From assembly GCA_012842565.1 (NCBI GenBank), contig DUSO01000037.1, positions 1-44,868 on the forward strand: a stretch of DNA of 44,868 bases. Reading direction: 5' to 3'. This document shows, piece after piece, positions 1 to 9,164 of the stretch. A model generated the notes under the pieces. It saw only the letters and a list, made by a program, of their open reading frames with translations, had not been told where the DNA came from and searched no databases. The translations under genes and the position numbers were made by a program. The stretch comes from Bacillota bacterium (GTDB lineage: Bacteria; Bacillota; SHA-98; Ch115). Positions within the stretch are counted from its first letter, which is position 1. Each line of letters opens with the position of its first letter.

Positions 1-497
<497 letters not shown>

Positions 498-583
498 GCC
501 CCCTCCCCGCTCGGTTTCATTCCAAGCAGCGCAATCGAACAAATGCTGAACGACTTCCGGACAGCCGCCCTTCCCACCGCACC

Positions 584-592
584 ATTATACCA
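584..592 (-). promoter_or_regulatory. Extended -10 promoter for the ABC ATPase gene
   Basis: Read on the minus strand this is TGGTATAAT, a consensus -10 hexamer with the TGn extension. No good -35 is seen at 17 bases, as is usual for extended -10 promoters. It would start a transcript near 577, leaving about 80 bases of leader before the ATG at 497. Confidence 0.45.
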
Positions 593-938
593 CTCGCGCA
601 TACCCGTGCGATATCTCTCAACACCCTCGTCGCGCCTCTAGTGCTCCATTTCATGAATTTCAATAGGGTATCAGGCCACCAACTCCAATGACCTGAGGTA
701 GTCATATGTAAATCGATCCAGTATGACCTCCGCGAACTTATGAAACAGAGTACTAGCCGGCCCAAGCCTCTTGTGGAGTATCAGCAGGATTGGAACAGAA
801 TCTGTCGAAGTAGTTGGCTAGTTGACGGAAGATGTTGGGTTGAATCAGAACACCATACAATGTGGTTCTGCTGTTGCTTTTATTTGTCTTCCTGGTGTTC
901 TAACTGGCGCTTCCTCACCGGCGGATACGTGGGTGCCG
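593..938. other. Intergenic stretch with no gene seen
   Basis: Between the leftward ABC ATPase promoter and the rightward hemerythrin gene. Open frames here are short, lack ribosome sites and resemble no family I know. I see no convincing promoter, hairpin or repeat, though the hemerythrin promoter must lie somewhere here. Confidence 0.5.
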
Positions 939-950
939 ATGTCCCACCTA

Positions 951-1388
951 ATGACTGACGCGAATAGAGGGGTGGCGGAGAAGTTGCTCAAATGGACCGA
1001 GGATCTTTCCACCGGTATTGGAGTCATCGATGATCAACACAAAGAGCTGTTCAAAAGGGTCAATAGCCTGCTCTCATCTATGAGCCAGGGCAAGGGGAAA
1101 GAGCAGGTAGCTGCGGTGCTGGGCTTTCTCAGTGACTATGTTGTAACTCACTTTGGCACCGAGGAGCAGTATATGGGGGCCCATGGATATCCGGGGCTGC
1201 AAGCCCATAAAGGCGAACACGCTTCGTATGTCGAAAAGCTCTCGCGCCTCCGAGAGAGGTTCGACCGGGAAGGGCAGAGTTCCCTTCTGGCTATTGAGTC
1301 CCAACGCCTTCTCGTAGACTGGTGGTTAAATCACATCGGGAAGACGGACAAGGCCTTGGGAGCCTTTTTGAAAGCGAAGGGTATCTGA
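951..1388 (+). CDS. Bacteriohemerythrin (oxygen-binding hemerythrin domain protein)
   Basis: Single-domain bacteriohemerythrin that binds O2 at a non-heme di-iron site, usually for oxygen sensing, storage or protection in anaerobes and microaerophiles. The iron-ligand pattern is visible in order: IDDQH, then THFGTEE, then AHKGEH, and finally NHIGKTD near the C-terminus. The family usually begins at the LKWTEDLS segment. ATG 951 is given here, but GTG 972 and TTG 984 are also in frame, and TTG 984 follows a GGCGGAG. The start is therefore uncertain by about 11 residues; the stop is firm. It stands alone, with azlCD downstream on the same strand. Confidence 0.85.
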   Translation: MTDANRGVAEKLLKWTEDLSTGIGVIDDQHKELFKRVNSLLSSMSQGKGKEQVAAVLGFLSDYVVTHFGTEEQYMGAHGYPGLQAHKGEHASYVEKLSRLRERFDREGQSSLLAIESQRLLVDWWLNHIGKTDKALGAFLKAKGI

Positions 1389-1503
1389 CTGGAAGTCCGT
1401 CGCAAACCCCCCATATGAGGCATAACAAGCAGGATCCGGTCGTCTTTGCGGATGATGACCATTCCCTTACCTCTACTTCACTCAAGGAGGATTTGCGGCG
1501 TAC

Positions 1504-2223
1504 ATGTGGTCGAGTACTCGAACGCAGTCTCCTCGCCTCCAGTTGTTTCTATTGGGCGTGCAAAGTGCTATCCCGATTATGGCCGGCTACATTCCGGTTG
1601 GATTTGCATACGGGGTACTGGCAAGACAGTCCGGGCTTTCTCTCCTCCAGTCAACGGCGATGTCCATAGTTGTATATGCAGGCTCCTCCCAGTTCATCGC
1701 CGTAAGTATGCTCGCGGGCGGCGGGGCAGTCGGTGCGGTCATATCTACGACCTTGTTGGTCAACCTGAGGCATTTGCTTTTCAGCGCATCCCTCGCGCCC
1801 TATTTCCGTCGTTTTCCTTCACCGGTGCTGGCATTCCTTTCATTCGGTATCACCGATGAAACATATGCAGTCGGCATCGGACAATACCCGGATCGCGAAC
1901 CCCGGGGAGCCCAGGTCTTGGGCCTTCACCTTGCCTCTTATCTTTCCTGGATCATAGGCTCATGTATCGGGGCTGCGGCCGGGGGAATCGTCGGGGATGG
2001 CGCGAGATGGGGGCTCGACTTTGCCTTACCCGGGATGTTCATTGCCCTTTTGATTGGCCAAATCAAAGATGGCATTACGCTGATCGTCGCTATGCTATCC
2101 GGCCTGATTTCCATAACACTTGCCAGATTCCACAGCGCAACCTGGGGCGTAATCCCGGCTACGATAATCAGTGCTGCGGTGGGGGTGGTCTTCAAGCAAT
2201 GGATTCAAAGACATTCGCCTTGA
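1504..2223 (+). CDS. azlC: AzlC family branched-chain amino acid exporter subunit
   Basis: Membrane protein of 239 residues. AzlC is the large subunit of the AzlCD pair, which exports branched-chain amino acids and analogues such as 4-azaleucine. Family features seen are the early segment IMAGYIPVGFAYGVLA, the YAGSSQF motif near residue 60, NLRHLLFSASLAPYF near residue 88 and the TDETYA motif near 120, with several hydrophobic spans. GGAGG lies 13 bases before the ATG, a little far. The azlD start lies inside the end of this gene (25-base overlap), which indicates translational coupling. Confidence 0.93.
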   Translation: MWSSTRTQSPRLQLFLLGVQSAIPIMAGYIPVGFAYGVLARQSGLSLLQSTAMSIVVYAGSSQFIAVSMLAGGGAVGAVISTTLLVNLRHLLFSASLAPYFRRFPSPVLAFLSFGITDETYAVGIGQYPDREPRGAQVLGLHLASYLSWIIGSCIGAAAGGIVGDGARWGLDFALPGMFIALLIGQIKDGITLIVAMLSGLISITLARFHSATWGVIPATIISAAVGVVFKQWIQRHSP

Positions 2224-2531
2224 TGCTTGGGGGAATGTTTTTAGTCACCTATGCTTCACGTGTCCTGCCCATTATGGTTCTCAGCAGGCTGAGGATGCCG
2301 CAGTGGCTGCTCAACTGGTTGAGCTTTGTGCCTGCAGCCGTCCTGACAGCACTCCTCGCGCCGGCAATTCTCATGCCCGACGGATCCGGCGACCTTATCC
2401 TGGGCCTGAATAATCAATACCTCATTGCTTCCATTCCCACCCTGGTTATGGCGATCCGGACCAGGAACCTCATTCTCTCGGTAGCTGTCGGAGTAGTCAC
2501 GATGGCCATTCTAAGGTACTATCCGGGCTGA
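2199..2531 (+). CDS. azlD: AzlD family branched-chain amino acid exporter small subunit
   Basis: 110-residue membrane protein with about four hydrophobic spans. The TYASRVLPIMVLSR motif near the N-terminus and LSFVPAAVLTALLAP in the middle are typical of AzlD, the obligate partner of AzlC. It begins at ATG 2199 inside azlC in another frame, so the two are probably made in a fixed ratio. Its length matches the usual 100-110 residues. Substrate specificity cannot be read from the sequence. Confidence 0.9.
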   Translation: MDSKTFALMLGGMFLVTYASRVLPIMVLSRLRMPQWLLNWLSFVPAAVLTALLAPAILMPDGSGDLILGLNNQYLIASIPTLVMAIRTRNLILSVAVGVVTMAILRYYPG

Positions 2532-2563
2532 ATATAATCCACTAATCCACACTATACATCCCC

Positions 2564-2590
2564 GTTATTGATAACCTGGTTCTCGGGAAC
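2564..2590. promoter_or_regulatory. Two adjacent GTT-N6-AAC dyads upstream of the efflux operon
   Basis: GTTATTGATAAC at 2564-2575 and GTTCTCGGGAAC at 2579-2590 are both perfect palindromes in their outer four or more bases, with centres 15 bases apart. They lie about 130 bases before the first tolC. The arrangement suggests a tandem operator for an efflux-pump repressor. No regulator gene is adjacent, so the partner is unknown. Confidence 0.3.
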
Positions 2591-2721
2591 TTAATGCCCA
2601 CCTAATTCGTTATTACAATTTTGGAGAGCAAAGTCTCCCTCCAGAACCTTTATTTCCCGGGGCGCCCCATTTCGTCGCTGAAGAGCCTCTTGTCAAAAGG
2701 ACTGCAGAAGGGTGATGGCCA

Positions 2722-4122
2722 ATGCATGTATCAAGGCAACCGGCACCGGTGCGTGGCGTGATCTTAGCATTTTCCCTTTTATGCCTGTGGATCTATCCAC
2801 ACCCTGCCCTCGCCAGTCAGGGTTCAGAGGCTCTCTCCTTGAAGGAAGCAATCGATCTGGCCCTCGCGGCAAGCCCCAATGTCGCTAATGCCGAAGATGC
2901 CCTGGCAATCGCACGCTCCAGCTTTTCACTGGTGGCGCGGGAAAAGCCTATTAATCCAGTGGTGAAGCTCGATGCCGGAGTGGAGGCTCGTTGGGATACA
3001 GGCTGGAAGCCTTACGGAGATACGAAGCAGATCTCCTTGAGCATTGAAGACTCGGTCCCGACCGGTAGGTACCTGAACGGGCCGTCCAGTGAAGAAAAAC
3101 TTGCAGCCTTGCGCGTGAGAGATGCAGAAAGGAACCTTGAACTCGCGAAAGAGGACATCATATATAAGACCCTGTCCGCCTATATAGCCGTCCTCAAAGC
3201 CCAGAAGTCCCTGGCATTAGCCCAAGAATCGTTTGATCTGGAGCAAACCTTGTTTCTGGATACAAAGACCAAACTGGAGCTGGGGGTTGCTTCAACCCCG
3301 GATCTCATCAAGTCCCAGCAGGCACTGGATGAGGCTAGGGCCAGCGTTTCCAGGGCCCAGGCCGCTTTGGAGGTATCATGTTTTCAATTCAACCAGCTCA
3401 CCGGGCGCCCACCTGAAACCCCGGTGATCCTGGTAGACCAGCTTAAGTACAATCGTTCGTCCTATAACCTTGACCAGATGATCGCAAGTGCGCTGGAAAA
3501 ACGCGCCGAAATCCAAAAGGCAAGAGATGATCTGACAAAGGCGAAGGTAAGCCTTGATGACGTGCTGCAGTCTCAAAAACCCGTCGTGACAATCTCGGGT
3601 GGCTACGCCGGGGAGGATTGGTCCTTTGGCCTCTCGACCAAGAGTCCCAGGTGGGACCTGGGCTGGCAGGCAGGTGGCCGCTATAGTGAGGGTAAAGTCG
3701 AGGCTCCTGAGACTTGGACTGGATGGCACGTTGGACTTGATATCTCCTGGACCCCTTTCGACGGTGGGATAAGCAAGGAGAAGGAAAGAGAAGCCCGAAT
3801 AACGGTCACCCAGATGGAGCGGCAGATCCGCGAGCAGGAGTCCCAGCTAGCCCTTTCGGTACGCCAGGCCTACAATGACCTCAAGGCTGCGCAAGATGCG
3901 GTGCTGAATACCGAAACCTCGCTAAGGCTCGCCCAGGAGAACCTGAGGATTATAGAGTTGCGCCGCCAGGGGGGGTATGCCACCGACCGGGACGTGAAAC
4001 AGGCGGACCTTGCCGTACTCCAGGCAAGGATTAACAATGAGTTTGCCATATACGACTGTATACTGGCTGAGGCCAGATTGCGACGGGCAGCAGGCCAACC
4101 ATTTGGGGTGGAGGAAGGATGA
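2722..4122 (+). CDS. TolC family outer membrane efflux protein
   Basis: 466 residues with an N-terminal signal peptide (hydrophobic core about 12-25, cleavage near ALA-SQ). The usual TolC duplication is visible: two helical halves, each starting with an amphipathic coiled-coil helix and interrupted by a stretch of strand-like residues (about 75-115 and 285-345, the second ending SWTPFDGG). Those strands form the outer-membrane barrel in TolC, which argues for a diderm cell envelope. A ribosome site AAGGGTGA precedes the ATG at 2722. The stop overlaps the adaptor start by four bases (ATGA), so this is the first gene of a tolC/macA/macB/macB/tolC operon. Confidence 0.92.
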   Translation: MHVSRQPAPVRGVILAFSLLCLWIYPHPALASQGSEALSLKEAIDLALAASPNVANAEDALAIARSSFSLVAREKPINPVVKLDAGVEARWDTGWKPYGDTKQISLSIEDSVPTGRYLNGPSSEEKLAALRVRDAERNLELAKEDIIYKTLSAYIAVLKAQKSLALAQESFDLEQTLFLDTKTKLELGVASTPDLIKSQQALDEARASVSRAQAALEVSCFQFNQLTGRPPETPVILVDQLKYNRSSYNLDQMIASALEKRAEIQKARDDLTKAKVSLDDVLQSQKPVVTISGGYAGEDWSFGLSTKSPRWDLGWQAGGRYSEGKVEAPETWTGWHVGLDISWTPFDGGISKEKEREARITVTQMERQIREQESQLALSVRQAYNDLKAAQDAVLNTETSLRLAQENLRIIELRRQGGYATDRDVKQADLAVLQARINNEFAIYDCILAEARLRRAAGQPFGVEEG

Positions 4123-5483
4123 ATATCATGAGGCCCTCCCGGAGGAAATCGGTGATAATTGTATGCCTGATAATAGCAGTGGTTGCGGTTGTGGGAGTTT
4201 TGGGGTGGCAGAGACTTCACAATAACCGAAATGCCCGGGCATTATCGACCAGTATGGAGGAGATACCTGTTCGTGCCGGGGATGTGGCGGCTACTGTCTC
4301 TGCTCTGGGCAACCTCGAGCCATATGTGAGGGTGGAGGTCAAGTGTGAGGCTGCTGGCAAGATAGAAAGGGTATTCGTCGAGGAGGGAGATCCTGTTAAG
4401 AAGGGCCAACCTATTGCAAGAATCGACCCAGGAGACCTGCCGGTCAAACTCAAGCAGGCGGAGGCTGGCTACCTTTCGGCCCGGGCAAAGCTCAATAAAC
4501 TACTGGCGGGACCTGACGCATCTGACCTTGCTCAAGCTGAGGCATCCTATGAACAGGCTCGTATCTCCCTTGAAGACGCCAAGAAGCAATTGTCCCGTGA
4601 TGAGGCCCTGTTCCGCACCGGTGCCATATCAGAACAGCAACTCCAGGAGAGCCGGTCAAGGGTCAAGCTGAATGAGCAGCAATTCCTGGCTGCCAAGGAA
4701 AAGCTCGAGTCCCTGCGCCGGGGGCCGGATAAAGAAGATATCGAGGTCGCGCGCGCGGAGCTGGCTCAGGCTGAAGCAAATCTCGATTCAATTCGGAGCC
4801 AGGTGAATTCCCTGACCGCTACGGCCCCCATAGATGGTACGGTAACAGATATCAAGGTGCAGGTCGGCGACGTCGTTAAAGAGGAAACAAGCCTGGCCGT
4901 GATCGCTGATCTCACCAAGATGAAAGCCGTGATCCCCGTAAACGAGATCGATATACCCAAGATAGCCCCTGGACAACAGGTATTGATAACACTGGATGCT
5001 CTGCCAGGTCAGAGATTCCAGGGTAAAGTCTCCTCAGTCGGGTACGAGGGGCAAATCAAGGACAATATAGTTACTTACGAGGTGACAGCCAGTATCCCCA
5101 ATCCCGGCGGGAAGCTCAGAGGGGGTATGACGGCGGATGTAACCGTGGTCTTGCAGTCCAAAGAGAATGTCCTGGTTGTCCCCATAGAGGCCCTCCAGGA
5201 AAGACGCGGGCAAACCATTGTGCTTGTCCCGGGCGATGACGGCCCCACCCGCAGACCGGTCAGGGTCGGCCTGAGAAATGACTCGGTTGCGGAAATCGTG
5301 GATGGCCTTTCCCTGGGAGATCGTGTCCTGGTAAGAAGGGTTAACCAGGTGACATCACCAGGTTCCACCGTCCCTCGCGCGCAGTTCGGAAACCCGTTCG
5401 GAGTGACACCACCGGGCTTCTCTACCCCTCGCACGCCATCCGGAAACCGATTCGGAACGGATATGTCCGAGGGGCGTCGCTAA
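4119..5483 (+). CDS. HlyD/MacA-type periplasmic adaptor of an ABC efflux pump
   Basis: 454 residues. One N-terminal membrane anchor (about 9-29) is followed by a lipoyl/biotinyl half-domain ([20 protein letters not shown]), a long helical hairpin (about 105-215), the second lipoyl half ([19 protein letters not shown]) and beta-barrel and membrane-proximal domains. This is the membrane fusion protein order. Such adaptors bridge an inner-membrane ABC pump and TolC. The last 35 residues are a Pro/Gly/Phe-rich tail not typical of the family. It overlaps tolC by ATGA and is followed after 50 bases by the ATPase gene. Confidence 0.93.
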   Translation: MNIMRPSRRKSVIIVCLIIAVVAVVGVLGWQRLHNNRNARALSTSMEEIPVRAGDVAATVSALGNLEPYVRVEVKCEAAGKIERVFVEEGDPVKKGQPIARIDPGDLPVKLKQAEAGYLSARAKLNKLLAGPDASDLAQAEASYEQARISLEDAKKQLSRDEALFRTGAISEQQLQESRSRVKLNEQQFLAAKEKLESLRRGPDKEDIEVARAELAQAEANLDSIRSQVNSLTATAPIDGTVTDIKVQVGDVVKEETSLAVIADLTKMKAVIPVNEIDIPKIAPGQQVLITLDALPGQRFQGKVSSVGYEGQIKDNIVTYEVTASIPNPGGKLRGGMTADVTVVLQSKENVLVVPIEALQERRGQTIVLVPGDDGPTRRPVRVGLRNDSVAEIVDGLSLGDRVLVRRVNQVTSPGSTVPRAQFGNPFGVTPPGFSTPRTPSGNRFGTDMSEGRR

Positions 5484-5533
5484 CTGACTGCCGGCAGACT
5501 GCCCCGTGGATACAGTGTGCCAGGCGCCAGAAT

Positions 5534-6352
5534 ATGCTGAAGGCGGTGACTCAGGGCTTGACAGAGCAATCAAGACCAGCCCTCATCGAAGTCAGAGACC
5601 TGGTCAAAATATACAGAATGGACGGGGTCGAGGTAAGGGCGCTCCGGGGCGTATCCTTTTCCATATACCCGGGCGAGTTCGTAGCCATAATGGGGCCATC
5701 AGGATCCGGCAAGTCGACCCTGATGAATATCCTGGGATGCCTCGATGTGCCTACGCAGGGTACCTACAAGCTTGAGGGTCAGGAAGTCTCCAGTTTCAAT
5801 GAAAACCAGCTGGCGGAGATAAGAAACCGGAAGATAGGGTTTGTGTTCCAGACCTTTAACCTTCTCCCAAGGCTCACTGCTTTGCAGAACGTCGAGCTCC
5901 CACTCCTGTATGCAGCGGTGCCCCGCGCCAGGCGCAAGGCCATCGCCATCGAGGCACTCGAAAAGGTGGGCTTGAAGGAAAGGATGTACCACCGGCCGAA
6001 CCAGCTTTCCGGAGGGCAAGCCCAGAGGGTGGCCATTGCCCGGGCTCTGGTCAATGACCCTTCAATTATACTCGCCGACGAACCTACCGGCAATCTCGAT
6101 ACGCGCTCGGGCGAGGAGATCATGCAGATATTCCAGGCCCTTAACCGCCAGGGAAAGACTATCCTGATCGTAACCCACGAACGGGACATTGCCCTTCATG
6201 CAGAGAGGATACTCCACTTTAGAGACGGGCTCTTGCTATCCAATGAAACCGTCGAATCCCCGGTCGATGCATCCACATATCTCACTGAGCATGCCGGGCA
6301 TGAGAAGGACGGGGATTCGGTGGCGCCAGCTGAGGGAGTGGTGATTCAATGA
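5534..6352 (+). CDS. MacB-type ABC transporter ATP-binding protein
   Basis: 272 residues. Walker [11 protein letters not shown]-loop FVFQTFN, signature [15 protein letters not shown], Walker [13 protein letters not shown] and H-loop VTHE are all present, so it should be an active ATPase. It pairs with the separate permease that overlaps it by ATGA at 6349. E. coli MacB carries both parts in one chain; here they are split, as is common in Bacillota. The N-terminal 15 residues before the core are poorly conserved, and the ribosome site at ATG 5534 is weak, so a slightly later start is possible. Confidence 0.93.
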   Translation: MLKAVTQGLTEQSRPALIEVRDLVKIYRMDGVEVRALRGVSFSIYPGEFVAIMGPSGSGKSTLMNILGCLDVPTQGTYKLEGQEVSSFNENQLAEIRNRKIGFVFQTFNLLPRLTALQNVELPLLYAAVPRARRKAIAIEALEKVGLKERMYHRPNQLSGGQAQRVAIARALVNDPSIILADEPTGNLDTRSGEEIMQIFQALNRQGKTILIVTHERDIALHAERILHFRDGLLLSNETVESPVDASTYLTEHAGHEKDGDSVAPAEGVVIQ

Positions 6353-7560
6353 ATCTGGCCGAAAGTCTCATGACGGCCATATCAAGCCTGAGCAGCAATA
6401 AGCTGCGGTCATTCCTCACCATACTCGGGGTAATCATTGGTGTGGCGGCGGTCGTAGCCATGGTGTCTGTGGGGGAAGGGGCCCGTACGCGGGTTACATC
6501 TCAGATAGGGAGCCTTGGATCGAACCTTGTGACCGTCACCCCCGGCCGTATCCGTGCCCTGCCCGGTATGGCCTTCGGTGCCCGGGGGGCATTCAATATC
6601 CTGACATATTCCCATTTTACGGAACTCAAACAGGCGGGATTACCGGGCGTTGCAGCCATCCTTGCTGAAGCCTCGACAAGGAAGGTAATCAGGTATGGGA
6701 AAAACAGCACCACTACGATGGTAGTCGGCACAACCCCTGAATACTGCGATGCCCGTAATTTCCACGTTGAATCCGGCCGTTTCTTTACGCAATATGACCT
6801 TGACCAGATGACCTGCGTGGCCGTTTTGGGCCGCACGGCTGCGGAAGACCTTTTTGGGATCGCTGACGCGGCGCTTGGCGCTACGATCCGGATAGGAAAT
6901 GTAAATTTCAGGGTTATCGGCGTGATGGAGAGCAAGACAATGGGAGGAAGGGATCTCGGTGACCAGATTTTCGTGCCGATTACTACTGCACAGATGCGGC
7001 TCACCGGAAACCGCTACCTGCAGAGCATCACCGTCCAGGCCACATCAGCTGAGAATACCGGGCCTGTTTACAACCGGCTCTATGAATTCTTCTTGCGGAA
7101 ACTAAAGGATCCCGAGAAATTCACGGTCACGAACCAGCAGGACATCCTCAATACAATTGAAGGCGTCACAGGGACGCTTACCCTGCTCCTCGGGGCTATC
7201 ACGGGCATTTCGTTACTCGTTGGCGGCATAGGGATAATGAATATCATGCTGGTCTCAGTTGCCGAAAGAACACGGGAAATAGGCCTGCGCAAGGCCATTG
7301 GAGCAAAACCCCGGGACATACTCATCCAGTTCATAATCGAATCCTCGACGCTCAGCGGGGCTGGCGGAGTCGTCGGGATCCTCTCGGGAATCGGACTTGC
7401 AAGGCTGATCGCCCGCTTCTCCAACTGGTCGACTACGATATCTCTTGCTTCTATTGCAATTGCTCTATGCGTCTCTATTGGGGTGGGGCTTTTCTTTGGC
7501 ATTTATCCGGCGCAACGTGCGAGCCGTCTCAGCCCAATCGTCGCGTTACGCTATGAATGA
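6349..7560 (+). CDS. MacB/FtsX-type ABC transporter permease
   Basis: 403 residues with the MacB layout: one N-terminal membrane span ([22 protein letters not shown]), a large extracytoplasmic MacB_PCD domain (about 45-245), then three C-terminal spans of the FtsX domain, including [21 protein letters not shown] and a final [15 protein letters not shown]. The conserved [14 protein letters not shown] segment contacts the ATPase. Substrates of such pumps include macrolides, peptides and lipids; none can be assigned here. It overlaps the ATPase gene and lies 34 bases before the second tolC. Confidence 0.94.
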   Translation: MNLAESLMTAISSLSSNKLRSFLTILGVIIGVAAVVAMVSVGEGARTRVTSQIGSLGSNLVTVTPGRIRALPGMAFGARGAFNILTYSHFTELKQAGLPGVAAILAEASTRKVIRYGKNSTTTMVVGTTPEYCDARNFHVESGRFFTQYDLDQMTCVAVLGRTAAEDLFGIADAALGATIRIGNVNFRVIGVMESKTMGGRDLGDQIFVPITTAQMRLTGNRYLQSITVQATSAENTGPVYNRLYEFFLRKLKDPEKFTVTNQQDILNTIEGVTGTLTLLLGAITGISLLVGGIGIMNIMLVSVAERTREIGLRKAIGAKPRDILIQFIIESSTLSGAGGVVGILSGIGLARLIARFSNWSTTISLASIAIALCVSIGVGLFFGIYPAQRASRLSPIVALRYE

Positions 7561-7594
7561 CCATAGACTGCAGGTATTTGGAGGTGTTTGAGCC

Positions 7595-8740
7595 ATGCCA
7601 TTCCTATCTCCCCGGGTATTCCGCAACCGTAAACTGGCGTGTATGTTTATCGCAGCATTAATGAGCCTTGCCGTGATCACGGCCCCCTCCCTGGCACAGG
7701 ACCAGAATCCCAAAGACCAGGGAAAAGGCCTCACTTTGCAGCAGGCGGTGGAGCTTGCCTTAAGGCAAGGGAGTGCAATAAGGCTGGCTTCTCTCGATCT
7801 CAAAGACGCAGAGGTGTCATACAGACAGGCGACGGCTGACCAGCTCCTGAAGCCATCCGTCCTTACCGCACTATCCGCTGAAACAGCATGGGTTGTTGCA
7901 CAGAGGAACTACGAAATGGCAAAGGCGGATATAGCGACCCAGGTGGAACAGGCGTATTACGATGTGCTCAAGGCGGAACGAGGCCTGGTTCTTGCTCAGG
8001 AAAACCTGGAGCGGGCAAGAGAGCAGCTCAAGACCGCGGAGAGCAAATTCAAGCTCGGCATGGTGGCACAGATTGATGTCATCGCCGCGGAGGCGGAAGT
8101 TGCAGGTGCAGAAGCCAATCAAAGCAGGGCTGAGGCAGACCTCGCGCTAGCCAGAATGAAGTTCAACCGTGTTATAGGAGTCGCCCTTGATTCGCCGGTG
8201 AAACTTACAAGCCAGTTCTCGTATGATCCCATCCCTCTAGATCTAGAGAAAGCCATTCAATATAGCCTCTCCCACAGGCTCGAGATCAAGAAGGCCGAGG
8301 ATGCAGTGGCGCTAAAAGAGAAAGAGGTGGAAGTTTACAACAATGATTTCACCCCGTCTCTGGTCCTGGAGAAGTCCCGGATCGGCCTTGAAACTGCGCA
8401 GGCTGAGCTTGATGATACGAAGACTAACATCATTCTCGAGGTAAGGCAAAACTTCGAGAGCCTCAAGGACGCTGAAAGACAGGTGCCCCTCCAGGAGAAG
8501 GCACTGGCGAAGGTTAAGGAAAACCTCCGAATCGCTAAGGCCCGCTACGATGCAGGGGTTATCACAGCAATGGAACTTGCAGATGCGCAAAGGGCCGTAT
8601 ACCAGGCAGAGACCGACTATCTCAAGGCGATGTTTGACTATAACGTGGCCAGGGCGAAGTTCTATAAATCCCTCGGGATGCCCCTGGAAGAAAGGCCGAA
8701 TGCTGCAAGCCAGCTTGGGGCAGGTGGTACAGGGAGGTAG
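7595..8740 (+). CDS. TolC-like protein lacking the barrel-forming strands
   Basis: 381 residues with a signal peptide (core about 15-30, cleavage near SLA-QD). GGAGGTG precedes the ATG. The helical repeats of TolC are clear: LTLQQAVELALRQG at the start, a long coiled-coil middle, and a second repeat with the ARYDAGVITAMELADAQ motif near the end. The two places where TolC chains normally insert 40-60 residues of beta-hairpin hold only short linkers (around KPSVLTALS and NNDFTPSLV). It can therefore form the alpha-barrel but no obvious membrane barrel. It is last in the operon that begins with a full-length TolC. Confidence 0.85.
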   Translation: MPFLSPRVFRNRKLACMFIAALMSLAVITAPSLAQDQNPKDQGKGLTLQQAVELALRQGSAIRLASLDLKDAEVSYRQATADQLLKPSVLTALSAETAWVVAQRNYEMAKADIATQVEQAYYDVLKAERGLVLAQENLERAREQLKTAESKFKLGMVAQIDVIAAEAEVAGAEANQSRAEADLALARMKFNRVIGVALDSPVKLTSQFSYDPIPLDLEKAIQYSLSHRLEIKKAEDAVALKEKEVEVYNNDFTPSLVLEKSRIGLETAQAELDDTKTNIILEVRQNFESLKDAERQVPLQEKALAKVKENLRIAKARYDAGVITAMELADAQRAVYQAETDYLKAMFDYNVARAKFYKSLGMPLEERPNAASQLGAGGTGR

Positions 8741-8831
8741 CTCTCCCCGAGCACTGGATAGACCTCGCTCCGTGTCAACTCACAACGTGATGGGGAAATC
8801 AAGATGGCGACAACACATGGCGGAATAGGCA

Positions 8832-8860
8832 TTGACTTTCTGGATTCCCAACCGTACAAT
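8832..8860 (+). promoter_or_regulatory. Sigma-A promoter of the thiamine operon
   Basis: TTGACT at 8832-8837 and TACAAT at 8855-8860 are separated by exactly 17 bases. Transcription would start near 8867, some 20 bases before the TPP riboswitch. Confidence 0.8.
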
Positions 8861-8887
8861 ACTGATAGATATTGAAGATATACGTTG

Positions 8888-9012
8888 CTCGCAGGGGGAG
8901 CCCCACATTGCGGGGCTGAGAGTGCGGGGCTGACTCGCAGACCCTTTGAACCTGATATAACATGGCCGCTTGTGGCTATGTTTCTGGGTAATACCAGCGC
9001 AGGGATTGACGG
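8888..9012 (+). promoter_or_regulatory. TPP riboswitch (THI element)
   Basis: The conserved thi-box parts appear in order: GGGGGAGCCCC, GGGGCTGAGAG, GACCCTTTGAACCTGAT, a variable arm (CATGGCCGCTTGTGGCTATG), and CTGGGTAATACCAGCG-CAGGGA. These form the TPP-binding aptamer. It is followed by an intrinsic terminator and by thiE and thi4, so excess thiamine pyrophosphate should shut down thiazole and TMP synthesis. Confidence 0.96.
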
Positions 9013-9030
9013 AGCCCAAGACACAAAGCA

Positions 9031-9065
9031 ACCGCAGACCCAAGCTGGGCTGCGGTATTTGTTTC
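9031..9065 (+). terminator. Riboswitch-controlled intrinsic terminator
   Basis: A hairpin ACCGCAG-A-CCCA / TGGG-C-TGCGGT (stem 9031-9056, one bulged A) runs into TATTTGTTTC. It lies between the TPP aptamer and the thiE start, where an expression platform acting by premature termination is expected. Confidence 0.8.
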
Positions 9066-9164
9066 GCGGTCTACCGTGAGAGGCGACCTGCCTGGAGGGC
9101 GCAGCGCGAGTTGGCGCGCACGGGCGCGGCTTGGCGGGCACACGACCCGCTGGAGGCGATTCTT

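Noticed and set aside
856-861. TACAAT as the -10 of a hemerythrin promoter
   Set aside because: Nearby -35-like sequences (TTGACG, TTGGGT, TTGAAT) lie at 28, 15 and 10 bases, none at an acceptable spacing.
2623-2638. Hairpin GGAGA-gcaaag-TCTCC as terminator of azlCD
   Set aside because: The stem is only 5 bp and no T-run follows.
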